Positions 37,101 through 45,450 of a DNA stretch of 64,000 bases are shown one piece after another (position 1 is the first letter of the stretch; each line of letters opens with the position of its first letter). The notes beneath the pieces were generated by a model that saw only the letters and a program-made list of their open reading frames with translations, searched no databases and was not told the origin of the DNA. The translations under genes and the position numbers were made by a program. Source of the stretch: Pseudomonas frederiksbergensis (GTDB lineage Bacteria; Pseudomonadota; Gammaproteobacteria; Pseudomonadales; Pseudomonadaceae); contig NZ_CP018319.1 in NCBI RefSeq assembly GCF_001952935.1, forward strand, positions 3,988,001-4,052,000, given 5' to 3'.

Positions 37101-38070
37101 CCAAGGCAAGTTCCTCGGTGAAGGGCGTGATCTGGCGGAACTGACCGCACGCTTTGCCGAAGCCAGTCAGGCCGCACTGGCCGTGCCGCAAACCGCGAAA
37201 AACCAGCAACCGGTTGAGCCGAAAGTGTTTGCCGCCGTCGCCGAGAAAACCCAGCAGAAGATCGCGGGGCTATCGATGACGGTGTATCCGGCGTTGGTGG
37301 AGGAGAGCGGCACGGTCAAGGAAGGACGTTTCTCGACGCCGGCCGAAGCCGAGTTTCAACATCGCCGCGCCTTGCAGCGATTGCTGATGCAGCAACTGGC
37401 CGAACCGGCGAAGTTCCTGCGCAGCAAGTTGCCGGGGTTGACCGAACTGGGCCTGATGTACCGCGACATGGGGCGCATCGACAGTCTGGTCGAAGACATC
37501 CTGCTGGCCAGCCTCGACAGCTGCATTCTCGACGGCGAAGACCCGCTGCCACGGGATGGCGCCGGGTTGGCGTCATTGGCCGAACGCAAACGCGGTGGCT
37601 GGACCGAGCACGCCGAGCGCTTGGCCAAGCTGACGCTGGAGATTCTCAAGCTCTGGCACGGCCTGCAAAAACGCTTTAAGGGCAAGATCGACCTGGCGCA
37701 AGCCGTGGCGTTGAACGACATCAAGCAGCAGCTCAGTCATCTGGTGTATCCGGGCTTCGTCCGGGAAACCCCGATGCAGTGGCTCAAGGAGTTGCCGCGT
37801 TATCTGAAAGCGGTCGAGCAGCGCTTCGAGAAAATCGGCGCCCAGGTGCAGAGGGATCGGGTCTGGAGCGGCGAGTTGTCTGGCCTGTGGACGCAATATC
37901 AAACCCGCGCCAACAAACATGCCCAGGAAGGCAAACGCGACCCGCAATTGGAGCTCTATCGCTGGTGGCTGGAGGAATACCGGGTTTCCCTGTTCGCCCA
38001 ACAACTGGGGACCAAGGTGCCGATCTCCGACAAGCGCCTGAACAAGCAGTGGACCCAGGTCGAACCCTGA
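34159..38070 (+). CDS. hrpA: ATP-dependent RNA helicase HrpA
   Basis: 1303 residues from the ATG at 34159; earlier in-frame codons lie in the repeat. DEAH-box helicase motifs are IIAGETGSGKTTQLPKI (Walker A, about residues 93-105), IIVDEAHERSLNID (DEAH, about 190), ITSATIDLERF (motif III), then ATNVAETSLTVPGI and QRKGRCGRVEPG (motifs V and VI). Helicase-associated and OB-fold domains follow, with the long HrpA-specific C-terminal region (DUF3418) to the end. It unwinds RNA and rescues stalled or colliding ribosomes in E. coli. No operon partner. Confidence 0.96.
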   Translation: MTDESPSIDKLLKNLDHAMLADRHRLRRQLLELRKKPDEAKLAQWVTRMQASCDQVLARRASLPVIRYDDSLPIAAKRDEIKAALLKHQVLIIAGETGSGKTTQLPKICLEIGRGQHGLIGHTQPRRIAARSVASRVAEELATPLGALVGYQVRFEDQSDSNTLIKLMTDGILLAETQNDRYLERYDTIIVDEAHERSLNIDFLLGYLKTLLPRRPDLKVIITSATIDLERFSKHFDDAPIVEVSGRTFPVETWYRPLTLEQDEEGNRVEDDLTVDQAILATLDEIAAFERSERKSPGDVLVFLPGEREIRDAADMLRKAQLKHTEILPLYARLSPAEQQRIFQSHPGRRVVLATNVAETSLTVPGIRYVIDSGTARISRYSYRAKVQRLPIEAISQASANQRKGRCGRVEPGICIRLYGEEDFIGRPEFTDPEILRTNLAAVILQMLHLRLGEITDFPFIEPPDGKAISDGFNLLQELSAVDRNSQLTPLGRQLARLPVDPRMGRMLLEAAKLGSLQEVLIVASAMSIQDPRERPPERQQAADQAHAQWKDVDSDFAGLVNLWRGFEEQRQALTASPLRNWCRKNFLNYLRLREWRDSHRQLSLICRDMQLSLNKEPADYPKLHKAVLSGLLSQIGQKTDEGDYLGARQRRFWIHPSSGLGKKRPQWLMAAELVETTKLYARMVAKIDADWIEPLAGHLIKKNHFEPHWEKKRGQVVAFEQITLFGLIVVGRRPVHYGPIDPVTSRELFIREGLVRGEIQSKAKCLTANAQLLEQLDELEAKARRRDILADEETLFAFYDARLPAEIHQTATFDSWYRVNSQKDPQLLIMREEDVLAREASEVTALHYPDTLHIGDLELALSYHFEPNHPRDGVTLRVPAPLLPMLPPERLEWLVPGVIEAKCIALVRNLPKALRKNFVPVPDFVKAALQRMTFAEGSLPQALGRELLRMTGARVSDEAWAEASQQVDSHLRMNLEIVDGQGKFLGEGRDLAELTARFAEASQAALAVPQTAKNQQPVEPKVFAAVAEKTQQKIAGLSMTVYPALVEESGTVKEGRFSTPAEAEFQHRRALQRLLMQQLAEPAKFLRSKLPGLTELGLMYRDMGRIDSLVEDILLASLDSCILDGEDPLPRDGAGLASLAERKRGGWTEHAERLAKLTLEILKLWHGLQKRFKGKIDLAQAVALNDIKQQLSHLVYPGFVRETPMQWLKELPRYLKAVEQRFEKIGAQVQRDRVWSGELSGLWTQYQTRANKHAQEGKRDPQLELYRWWLEEYRVSLFAQQLGTKVPISDKRLNKQWTQVEP

Positions 38071-38091
38071 ACCCGAGACTTGTGCAATACC

Positions 38092-38181
38092 TGTGGGAGC
38101 GAGCCTGCTCGCGATGGGGCCATCACATTCAACATCTATGTCGACTGTGATGCCGCCATCGCGAGCAGGCTCGCTCCCACA
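38092..38181. repeat. REP pair, family B (GTGGGAGCGAGCCTGCTCGCGATGG type)
   Basis: TGTGGGAGCGAGCCTGCTCG and its complement around a spacer. It follows hrpA. Other copies are at 54151 and 55639, and a half copy at 31159. Confidence 0.92.
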
Positions 38182-38237
38182 GGTTTTTGTATTGCCTGGT
38201 AGGTGGGAGTCATCCAGCAAAAAGGCGCCAAAACCCA

Positions 38238-38266
38238 TTGTTTATGGCAAACTTCGCGCCTATAAA
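38238..38266 (+). promoter_or_regulatory. Likely sigma-70 promoter for the FabH-like gene
   Basis: TTGTTT (38238-38243), 17-base spacer, TATAAA (38261-38266). Gives a leader of roughly 140 bases before the ATG at 38415. Confidence 0.5.
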
Positions 38267-38330
38267 CGCCGGCCCCGCAGTTTTGAGCCTTCACAGGTCC
38301 GGGCGGATCGGAATAAAGCGATGCCAGGTT

Positions 38331-38384
38331 TGCTCCTCCTGACGGGAGCAGACTCTTTGTGTGTTGGTACGTCGGTGCCAACAC
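38331..38384 (+). promoter_or_regulatory. Two tandem hairpins in the FabH-like gene leader
   Basis: TGCTCC (38331-38336) pairs with GGAGCA (38345-38350), and GTGTTGG (38361-38367) pairs with CCAACAC (38378-38384). No T tract follows either, so they are not classic terminators. Confidence 0.4.
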
Positions 38385-38414
38385 TTTCTGCCTGAACAGA
38401 TTAGAGAAACGACC

Positions 38415-39536
38415 ATGCATAACGTCGTCATCAGCGGCACCGGCCTGTACACCCCGGCCAACAGCATCTCCAACGAAGAGCTGGTGCAGTCTTTCAACGC
38501 TTACGTCGCGCTATTCAACGCCGACAACGCCGATGCCATCGCGCGCGGTGAAATCGAAGCGTTGACCGAGTCCAGCGCGGCGTTTATCGAAAAGGCGTCT
38601 GGCATCAAAAGCCGCTTTGTCATGGACAAGGAAGGCATCCTCGACCCGCAACGCATGGCGCCACGCCTGCCGGAACGCTCGAATGACGAGTGGTCGGTGC
38701 TTTGCCAAATGGCCATCGGCGCCGCCGAGCAAGCCTTGCAGCGTGCTGGCAAGACCGCGGCGGACATCGACGGCGTGATCGTCGCCTGCTCCAACCTGCA
38801 ACGGGCCTATCCGGCCATCGCCATCGAAGTCCAGGAAGCCTTGGGCATCCAGGGTTTCGGTTTCGACATGAACGTCGCCTGCTCCTCGGCGACCTTCGGC
38901 ATTCAGGCTGCGGCCAACAGCGTGCAACTGGGCCAGGCCCGGGCGATCCTGATGGTCAACCCGGAAGTCTGCACCGGTCACCTGAACTTCCGTGACCGTG
39001 ACAGCCACTTCATCTTCGGCGACGCCGCGACTGCGGTGATCATCGAACGTGCTGACCTGGCGACGTCCAAGTACCAGTTCGACATCGTTAGCACCAAGCT
39101 GCTGACCAAGTTCTCCAACAACATCCGCAACAACTTCGGCTTCCTCAACCGCGCGGCGGAAGAGGGCATCGGTACCAAGGACAAACTGTTCGTGCAGGAA
39201 GGCCGCAAGGTGTTCCGCGATGTCTGCCCGATGGTCGCCGAGCTGATCGCTACGCACCTGGAAGAGAACACGCTCAACATCGGCGACGTGAAACGCTTCT
39301 GGCTGCACCAGGCCAACCTCAGCATGAACCACCTGATCGTCAAGAAACTGCTGGGCCGCGAAGCCACTGAAGAAGAAGCACCGGTAATTCTCGACACCTA
39401 CGCCAACACCAGCTCCGCCGGTTCCGTGATCGCGTTTCACAAGAACCAGGACGATCTGGCTGCCGGTTCGCTGGCCGTGCTCAGCTCGTTCGGCGCCGGT
39501 TACTCGATTGGCAGCGTGATTCTGCGCAAGCGCTGA
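38415..39536 (+). CDS. Beta-ketoacyl-ACP synthase III family (FabH-like)
   Basis: 373 residues from the ATG at 38415, longer than canonical FabH (about 317) and of the kind called FabH2-like in P. aeruginosa. The catalytic triad is visible: MNVACSSATFGIQ (Cys), FWLHQANLSMNHL (His) and LDTYANTSSAGSV (Asn). An insertion near residues 25-60 explains the extra length. Such enzymes start chains or shunt medium-chain acyl groups into fatty acid synthesis. It has its own promoter and structured leader, and no fab genes are adjacent. Confidence 0.85.
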   Translation: MHNVVISGTGLYTPANSISNEELVQSFNAYVALFNADNADAIARGEIEALTESSAAFIEKASGIKSRFVMDKEGILDPQRMAPRLPERSNDEWSVLCQMAIGAAEQALQRAGKTAADIDGVIVACSNLQRAYPAIAIEVQEALGIQGFGFDMNVACSSATFGIQAAANSVQLGQARAILMVNPEVCTGHLNFRDRDSHFIFGDAATAVIIERADLATSKYQFDIVSTKLLTKFSNNIRNNFGFLNRAAEEGIGTKDKLFVQEGRKVFRDVCPMVAELIATHLEENTLNIGDVKRFWLHQANLSMNHLIVKKLLGREATEEEAPVILDTYANTSSAGSVIAFHKNQDDLAAGSLAVLSSFGAGYSIGSVILRKR

Positions 39537-39583
39537 GTTTGGCTTAAAAGATCGCAGCCTGATTTTTGGCGAGGACACTTTCC

Positions 39584-39705
39584 TGTGGCGAGGGAGCTTG
39601 CTCCCGCTCGGCTGCGAAGCAGTCGTAAAACCAGCGAGTGCGTTTTGTCTGGAGGAATACATGGGGCCGCTTCGCGCCCCAACGCGTGCAAGCTCGCTCG
39701 CCACA
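39584..39705. repeat. Family D REP pair (TGTGGCGAGGG type)
   Basis: TGTGGCGAGGGAGCTTGCTC then CGGCTGCGAAGCAG; the opposite arm has GGGGCCGCTTCGCGCCCC and GCAAGCTCGCTCGCCACA. Between the FabH-like gene and the porin terminators. Confidence 0.8.
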
Positions 39706-39735
39706 AAGGTCCGGCTGTGTTGCGGGAAAATGAAA

Positions 39736-39824
39736 ACAGCCTCGCGTTGGTCTATCGGACGGATGATGGGGACCGATAGACCAACGCGAGGCTGTAAAAA
39801 AGAGCTCGGGCTTCCTTGCCCGAG
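39736..39824 (-). terminator. Tandem terminators of the porin gene, one with 23-bp perfect arms
   Basis: For leftward transcription the first stem is CTCGGGC-N6-GCCCGAG (39824-39805) followed by CTC and six Ts. The second is a 23-bp perfect stem (39795-39773 with 39758-39736, 14-base loop), again followed by a T-rich stretch (TTTTCATTTT). The pair sits 16 bases after the porin stop. Confidence 0.85.
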
Positions 39825-39839
39825 TCGTGGAGCGGGGAA

Positions 39840-41156
39840 TCAGAACTTCGCTTCGGCATCCAGTTGCAGGGTGTTGATGTCCGAATCTTTCAGGTTGGCG
39901 TTGGTGTAGTCAGAGTTAGCCATGAAGTACGTCGCACCCAGGGCGAAGTTCTTGTCCAGCTCGTAACTCACTTTCAACTTGCTGCCACGCGAACCGGTGA
40001 AACCGTTGGCGAAGTCGGAGTCGGTGAAGGCGCCGACCACCGCGTTACGCTGCACGTCGCGGTAGTTGTAGTCCACTGCGAAGCCGTAGAGCTTGGTCTT
40101 CACACCAGCCAGCCAGGCAGAGTCCTGATCGTTGCTGGCGTCTTGGTTGTTCACGTACTGACCGTACAGCGAGAGCGGCATAGGCAGGCCACTGATGTCG
40201 AGCTGACCAAAGCCTTCGTACAGTTTGAATTGCTCGTTCGGGCTGTTGCCGTTGATCGCCAGTGCGGCTGGAATGCTGGTGCCGCCTGAGCGGATATCGT
40301 CGTCGTTGTCGTAGCCGTAGACGCTGCCACCCAGGGTCAGTTTCAGGTTGTCGGTGATAGCGAAGCGCGCGCCCAACTGGCCGGCGTACAGGCGCAGGTC
40401 GTGTTTGAACTGCACACCGTCGCCATCGACGTTGTCCTTGAGGGTGTAGTGACCGGCGCTACCGAACAGCTCGGTGCTGGCGCCCAGCGGGTATTTGTAA
40501 GCCACCGACAGGCCTTCGGGGCTGATGTCGCTATCCCAGATGATGTCGCCCATGCTCACCCATTGCTGCGGCATCTTGCCGCCAACGATGTGCAGGTTCT
40601 TGATGGCGTCCGGGTGGTAGTCGACGTAACCCTGGTCCAGCCAGATCTGCTTCTTGTCGAAGTAATTGTCCAGACTCTGGTTGGTGGAGCGCGCGTCGTC
40701 ATTGTTGCCGGTGGCGATACGGATGCCAGTGTCGACTTGCGGGTTGATCGTGCTGTAGGCACCCAGGCGGGCACGAATGCGCTGACGATCCTGGTCTTTG
40801 TTGTTTGAAACGCCATCGTTGTGGACGTTTTCCTGACGGAAACGCACGTCACCCTTGAATTGGGTCTTGGCGGCCCACGCCAGTTTCTGGTCGAAGGTAC
40901 TCAGTTCATTGGTTTTCTTCGCAGTCGCTGCGATCTGCTCGTTGGTCTCTTGTTGAGCCTGGCGGGCGATTTGCTGGTCTTTCTGATCCTTGGCCAGCTC
41001 GGCTTGCAGTTCGGTGTACTGCGCAGGCGAAATCGAGCCGTTTGCCTTGAGCATGTCGAGCAGTTTGGCGTCGACTGCGGCGCTGGCCGGAACACTCATG
41101 GCCAGCAGCAACCCACCACACAAGGCCGCCGCAGTTTTCGTGGAAGCAAGACGCAT
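39840..41156 (-). CDS. Putative porin (Porin_5-type outer-membrane protein)
   Basis: 438 residues from the ATG at 41154-41156 with GGAGAT before it. The signal peptide AAALCGGLLLAMSVPASA is followed by an N-terminal coiled-coil-like segment (LAKDQKDQQIARQAQQETNEQ) that may form a trimeric stalk. Amphipathic beta strands then alternate with short Asn/Asp-rich turns and end with the terminal aromatic F (LQLDAEAKF), typical of beta-barrel insertion. This fits the putative porin family rather than OprD. The solute is unknown. The upstream region carries a perfect half Pho box on the coding strand. Confidence 0.85.
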   Translation of the reverse strand: MRLASTKTAAALCGGLLLAMSVPASAAVDAKLLDMLKANGSISPAQYTELQAELAKDQKDQQIARQAQQETNEQIAATAKKTNELSTFDQKLAWAAKTQFKGDVRFRQENVHNDGVSNNKDQDRQRIRARLGAYSTINPQVDTGIRIATGNNDDARSTNQSLDNYFDKKQIWLDQGYVDYHPDAIKNLHIVGGKMPQQWVSMGDIIWDSDISPEGLSVAYKYPLGASTELFGSAGHYTLKDNVDGDGVQFKHDLRLYAGQLGARFAITDNLKLTLGGSVYGYDNDDDIRSGGTSIPAALAINGNSPNEQFKLYEGFGQLDISGLPMPLSLYGQYVNNQDASNDQDSAWLAGVKTKLYGFAVDYNYRDVQRNAVVGAFTDSDFANGFTGSRGSKLKVSYELDKNFALGATYFMANSDYTNANLKDSDINTLQLDAEAKF

Positions 41157-41280
41157 ATCAATCTCCGAAGATGTAATGGGATGACTGAGCCATCCAGGAC
41201 ACAACCGACCGTTGAGGACGGAAAACGGTGACCAGGTTTAGAACCCGGCGCTCTAAAAACAGGCGCCAGTATCGCGATGG

Positions 41281-41290
41281 TTTATGACAG
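41281..41290 (-). promoter_or_regulatory. Half Pho-box-like decamer upstream of the porin
   Basis: On the minus strand the sequence CTGTCATAAA equals one half of the PhoB consensus; the adjacent half is not conserved. It lies 125 bases before the porin ATG. Confidence 0.25.
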
Positions 41291-41438
41291 GGCAGTGGCA
41301 AAGTGATGGCGTCTCGATGACGATGCAAAGTCGTCGAGAACTATTGAGCTAGAGCGCTGTCGTCGAATTGCTCGTGTGGATTTTTTGGCGATGGGCGATA
41401 CTCGCCGGGCTTTCACGCAAAGAAGTAGGGAAGAACTG

Positions 41439-42563
41439 ATGCCGCTGCAACGTCTGGAAAGTCTGTCCGAAATCGCGTCGCAGACGTGGGATGCCCTGGT
41501 GCCCGAGAATCAGCCCTTTCTGCGCCACGCCTTTCTCAGTGCGCTGGAAGACAGCGGTAGCGTCGGCCCGCATTCCGGCTGGCAACCCGAGCATTTGTTG
41601 CACATCGAAGGCGATCGCCTGATTGCCGCGTTGCCCAGTTATCGCAAATGGCATTCCTACGGCGAGTACGTGTTCGATCACGCCTGGGCCGATGCCTGTG
41701 AGCGTGCGGGGATCGATTACTACCCCAAGCTGCTGACGGCTGTGCCGTTCAGTCCGGTCAGCGGCCCGCGTTTGCTGGCGGCCACGCTCGAGGACGGTTT
41801 CGAACTGTTGAAAAGCCTGCCGGGCTACCTTGAAATCGAACAACTCTCCAGCGCCCACATCAACTTCACCGATCCGTTCACTGACGCCGCCTTGGCCGAG
41901 CAGCCAGGCTGGTTGCAGCGAATCGGCTGTCAGTACCACTGGCAGAATCGCGGCTATCGGGATTTTCAGGACTTCCTCGACGTCCTTAGTTCGCGCAAGC
42001 GCAAGCAGATGCGCAAGGAACGCGAACAAGTGGCGGGGCAGGGCATCGATTTCGAATGGCTTGAAGGTCGGCAACTCGATCAGGCGCAGTGGGATTTTGT
42101 CTATGCCTGCTACGCCAACACCTACGCAGTGCGTCGGCAAGCGCCGTATCTGACGCGGGAGTTTTTCAGTTTGCTGGCCGAGCGTATGCCAGAGTCGATT
42201 CGTGTGGTGTTGGCCAAGCAAGGCTCACGGCCGGTGGCCATGGCCTTCAGTCTGGTGGGTGGCGACAGTATTTACGGTCGTTACTGGGGCTGTCTGGCGG
42301 AATTCGATCGTCTGCACTTCGAGACCTGTTTCTACCAGGGCATGGACTACGCGATTGCCAATGGCTTCCAGCGTTTCGACGCCGGTGCTCAGGGCGAGCA
42401 CAAGCTGATTCGCGGGTTCGAACCGGTGATCACGCATTCATGGCACTACTTGCGTCATCCCGGCCTGAAAGCTGCCGTCAAAGACTTCCTGCAGCAAGAG
42501 CGCGTGGGCGTGCTGGCGTATGCCGAGGAAGCGAGGACGGCCTTGCCTTACCGGCAAGACTGA
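41439..42563 (+). CDS. GNAT-type protein (DUF482 / peptidogalycan biosynthesis-like)
   Basis: 374 residues from the ATG at 41439, with AGGGAAG just before; the frame is open to a TTG at 41376, which is not needed. It matches the DUF482 (peptidogalycan/FemAB-like acetyltransferase) family: the conserved N-terminal NQPFLRHAFLSALEDSGSV and RKRKQMRKEREQV segments are visible, as is the C-terminal AQGEHKLIRGFEPV. Fold and name are known but the cellular reaction is not. Its divergent neighbour is the porin; aqpZ is convergent, 15 bases away. Confidence 0.85.
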   Translation: MPLQRLESLSEIASQTWDALVPENQPFLRHAFLSALEDSGSVGPHSGWQPEHLLHIEGDRLIAALPSYRKWHSYGEYVFDHAWADACERAGIDYYPKLLTAVPFSPVSGPRLLAATLEDGFELLKSLPGYLEIEQLSSAHINFTDPFTDAALAEQPGWLQRIGCQYHWQNRGYRDFQDFLDVLSSRKRKQMRKEREQVAGQGIDFEWLEGRQLDQAQWDFVYACYANTYAVRRQAPYLTREFFSLLAERMPESIRVVLAKQGSRPVAMAFSLVGGDSIYGRYWGCLAEFDRLHFETCFYQGMDYAIANGFQRFDAGAQGEHKLIRGFEPVITHSWHYLRHPGLKAAVKDFLQQERVGVLAYAEEARTALPYRQD

Positions 42564-42578
42564 TCCTCGCCCTGGGCT

Positions 42579-43274
42579 TCAGCTGCTTTCCTTGCCCAGC
42601 CATCGATACGTCACACCGCCGATCACCGCACCGAGCAGCGGCGCCACCCAGAACATCCACAATTGCGCGATGGCCCAGCCTCCGACGATCAGCGCCGGGC
42701 CAGTGCTGCGTGCCGGGTTGACCGAGGTGTTGGTGACAGGAATCGAAATCAGGTGAATCAGCGTCAGGGCCAGGCCGATGGCGATCGGTGCCAGCCCGGC
42801 GGGGGCGCGCTTGTCGGTGGCACCGAGGATGATCAGCACGAACATCGCCGTCATCACCAGCTCACAGACAAAGCCTGCGGCCATCGAGTATTTGCCGGGA
42901 GAATGCTCGCCGTAGCCGTTGGAAGCCAGACCGTTGGCGAGGTCGAAGCCTTCCTTGCCGTTGGCGATGTAGTAGATCAAGCCCGCCGCGATAATCGCGC
43001 CAATCACCTGAGCGATGATGTAGGCGGGCAGCTCTTTGGCGGGGAATCGACCGCCGACGAACAAACCGACCGAGACGGCGGGGTTGAGATGGCAGCCGGA
43101 AATATGACCAATGGCGAATGCCATGGTCAGTACCGTCAGACCAAAGGCCAGGGCCACACCCAGCACCCCGATCCCCAGCGGAGAAGACGCAGCCAGGACC
43201 GCACTGCCGCAACCTCCCAACACCAGCCAGAACGTACCTAACAACTCAGTGACTGAACGTTTGAACAGAGACAT
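42579..43274 (-). CDS. aqpZ: Aquaporin Z
   Basis: 231 residues with six membrane helices and two half-helix NPA signatures: [13 protein letters not shown] and [13 protein letters not shown], the second with the selectivity-filter Arg. Filter residues Phe and His are in [11 protein letters not shown]- and [11 protein letters not shown]-like segments, the water-channel type rather than glycerol facilitator. It conducts water through the inner membrane. Convergent with the DUF482 gene. Confidence 0.95.
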   Translation of the reverse strand: MSLFKRSVTELLGTFWLVLGGCGSAVLAASSPLGIGVLGVALAFGLTVLTMAFAIGHISGCHLNPAVSVGLFVGGRFPAKELPAYIIAQVIGAIIAAGLIYYIANGKEGFDLANGLASNGYGEHSPGKYSMAAGFVCELVMTAMFVLIILGATDKRAPAGLAPIAIGLALTLIHLISIPVTNTSVNPARSTGPALIVGGWAIAQLWMFWVAPLLGAVIGGVTYRWLGKESS

Positions 43275-43411
43275 GAGAGCGTCCTTGATAGGCTTCCTAT
43301 CGAGACTGTATCGAGTGATGCATCCTGCACATTTACGACAGGCCCATCTCCAGAACCTTGGCTGATTACAGCAGGGTTTTGGTGGATTTCCAGCAGTCGG
43401 GAGGGGGGCAA

Positions 43412-43513
43412 GATCGTTCCCACGCTCTGCGTGGGAATGCAGCCCGTGACGCTCCGCGTCACTGGACGCGGAGCGTCCCTTGAGGCATTCCCACGCAGAG
43501 CGTGGGAACGATC
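43412..43513. repeat. Family C four-hairpin repeat element, copy 7
   Basis: GATCGTTCCCACGCTCTGCG left arm and the complement on the right, with GTGACGCTCCGCGTCAC and GGACGCGGAGCGTCC inside. Between aqpZ and the ABC transporter gene, both leftward. Confidence 0.93.
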
Positions 43514-43535
43514 ATCATCTCGGCGACCGACAAAT

Positions 43536-45368
43536 TTAATCTATGCCGACAAACCCACCCGTCTGGTGCTGCCACAACCGCGCATACAAACCGCCATGGG
43601 CCAGCAGTTCGGCGTGGCTGCCGGTTTCGGCGATCTTGCCTTTTTCCAGCACCACCAGCCGGTCCATGCGGGCGATGGTGGAGAGCCGGTGGGCGATGGC
43701 AATCACGGTTTTGCCCTGCATCAGGGTTTCCAGGCTTTCCTGGATCGCTGCTTCGACTTCCGAATCCAGCGCCGAGGTGGCCTCGTCCATGATCAGGATC
43801 GGCGCGTCCTTGAGCAGTACGCGAGCAATCGCAATCCGCTGACGCTGGCCGCCGGAGAGTTTCACCCCGCGCTCTCCGACGTGGGCATCAAAACCGGTGC
43901 GACCTTCGGAGTCCGACACAAATGGGATGAACTCGTCGGCGCGGGCCTTGTGCACCGCCGCCCAGAGTTCGGCGTCGGTGGCGTCGGGTTTGCCGTACAA
44001 CAAATTGTCGCGGATCGAGCGATGCAGCAGGGACGTGTCCTGGGTGATCATGCCGATGCGCTCACGCAGGCTTTCCTGGCCGACTTCGGCGATGTTCTGG
44101 CCGTCGATGAGGATGCGTCCGCCCTGCACGTCATAGAGGCGCAGCAGCAGGTTGACCAGGGTTGACTTGCCGGCGCCGGAGGGACCGATCAGGCCGATTT
44201 TCTCACCGGGCTTGATGGTCAGGTTGAGGTCGCCGATGATCCCGCTCTTCTTGCCGTAGTGGAAATCCACGTGCTCGAAACGCACCTCGCCACGGGTGAC
44301 CGCCAGCGGTTTGGCCTGCTCGCGGTCGGTGACGCTGACCGGTTGAGAAATGGTCTGCAAACCGTCCTGGACCATGCCGATATTTTCGAAAATGCCGGTG
44401 ACCACCCACATGATCCAGCCGGACATGTTGACGATGCGGATCACCAGGCCGGTGGCCAGGGCAATCGCGCCGACGGTGATCAGCGACTGCGTCCACAGCC
44501 ACAGGGCCAGGCCGGTGGTGCCGACGATCAGCAAGCCGTTCATGCTGGTGATGACCACGTCCATGCTGGTGACCACCCGGCCGGCCAGTTGGGCTTTTTC
44601 GGTTTGTTCCTTGATCGCTTCGCGAGCGTATTGCTGCTCGAAGTTGGTGTGGGCGAACAGCTTCAGGGTCGTGATGTTGGTGTAGCCGTCGACGATCCGC
44701 CCCATGAGTTTGGAGCGTGCATCGGAGGACACCACCGAACGTTCCTTGACCCGTGGCACGAAGTAGCAAAGGGCACTGATGAAGGCGACGATCCAGGTCA
44801 GCAGCGGGATCATCAGGCGCCAGTCGGCTTCGGCGAACAGCACCAGCGAGCTGATCGCGTAGATCAGCACGTGCCACAGCGCGTCCACCGCTTGCACAGC
44901 CGAATCGCGCAGCGAGTTGCCGGTTTGCATGATGCGTTGGGCGATGCGCCCGGCGAAGTCGTTCTGGAAAAAATTCAGGCTCTGTTTGAGCACATAACTG
45001 TGGTTCTGCCAGCGGATCAGGCTGGTCATGCTGGGGCTCAGGGTCTGGTGCACCAGCAGGTCATGCAGACCGACAAAAATCGGCCGGAAGACCAGGGCTA
45101 CCACCGCCATCCAGGCCAGCTCGATGCCGTGTTCCTTGAAGAAATCGACGTTAGGCGTGCCTTGGGTCAGGTCGATGATGCGACTCAGGTAGCTGAACAG
45201 CGCCACTTCGATCAGCGCACCGATCAGGCCGACGAGCAGCAGGACGGCAAAACTCGGCCAGACCTGCTTCAAGTAATAGGTATAAAAAGGCAGAACCCGA
45301 TCCGGCGGAGCGGCCGTCGGGGCCTCGCGGAAAATGTCGATCAGTTTCTCGAAACGGCGATAAAGCAT
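43536..45368 (-). CDS. ABC exporter, fused membrane and ATPase domains
   Basis: 610 residues from the ATG at 45366-45368 (GGAGAA upstream). Six-helix type I exporter domain (VWPSFAVLLLVGLIGALIEVALFSY and following helices) then an ATPase with Walker A GLIGPSGAGKSTL, Q-loop ITQDTSL, signature VKLSGGQRQRIAIARV and Walker B ILIMDEATSALD. It would act as a homodimer or heterodimer in multidrug or lipid export. The ppiA and hydrolase genes lie just upstream on the same strand. Substrate unknown. Confidence 0.92.
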   Translation of the reverse strand: MLYRRFEKLIDIFREAPTAAPPDRVLPFYTYYLKQVWPSFAVLLLVGLIGALIEVALFSYLSRIIDLTQGTPNVDFFKEHGIELAWMAVVALVFRPIFVGLHDLLVHQTLSPSMTSLIRWQNHSYVLKQSLNFFQNDFAGRIAQRIMQTGNSLRDSAVQAVDALWHVLIYAISSLVLFAEADWRLMIPLLTWIVAFISALCYFVPRVKERSVVSSDARSKLMGRIVDGYTNITTLKLFAHTNFEQQYAREAIKEQTEKAQLAGRVVTSMDVVITSMNGLLIVGTTGLALWLWTQSLITVGAIALATGLVIRIVNMSGWIMWVVTGIFENIGMVQDGLQTISQPVSVTDREQAKPLAVTRGEVRFEHVDFHYGKKSGIIGDLNLTIKPGEKIGLIGPSGAGKSTLVNLLLRLYDVQGGRILIDGQNIAEVGQESLRERIGMITQDTSLLHRSIRDNLLYGKPDATDAELWAAVHKARADEFIPFVSDSEGRTGFDAHVGERGVKLSGGQRQRIAIARVLLKDAPILIMDEATSALDSEVEAAIQESLETLMQGKTVIAIAHRLSTIARMDRLVVLEKGKIAETGSHAELLAHGGLYARLWQHQTGGFVGID

Positions 45369-45450
45369 CAGTTCTCCGCCCGCGCACGGGCTCTCCTTTG
45401 AACAGTGTGAGCGGCGCACTCCGGCAGCCGCTCAAGACTTCCTGTGTAGC

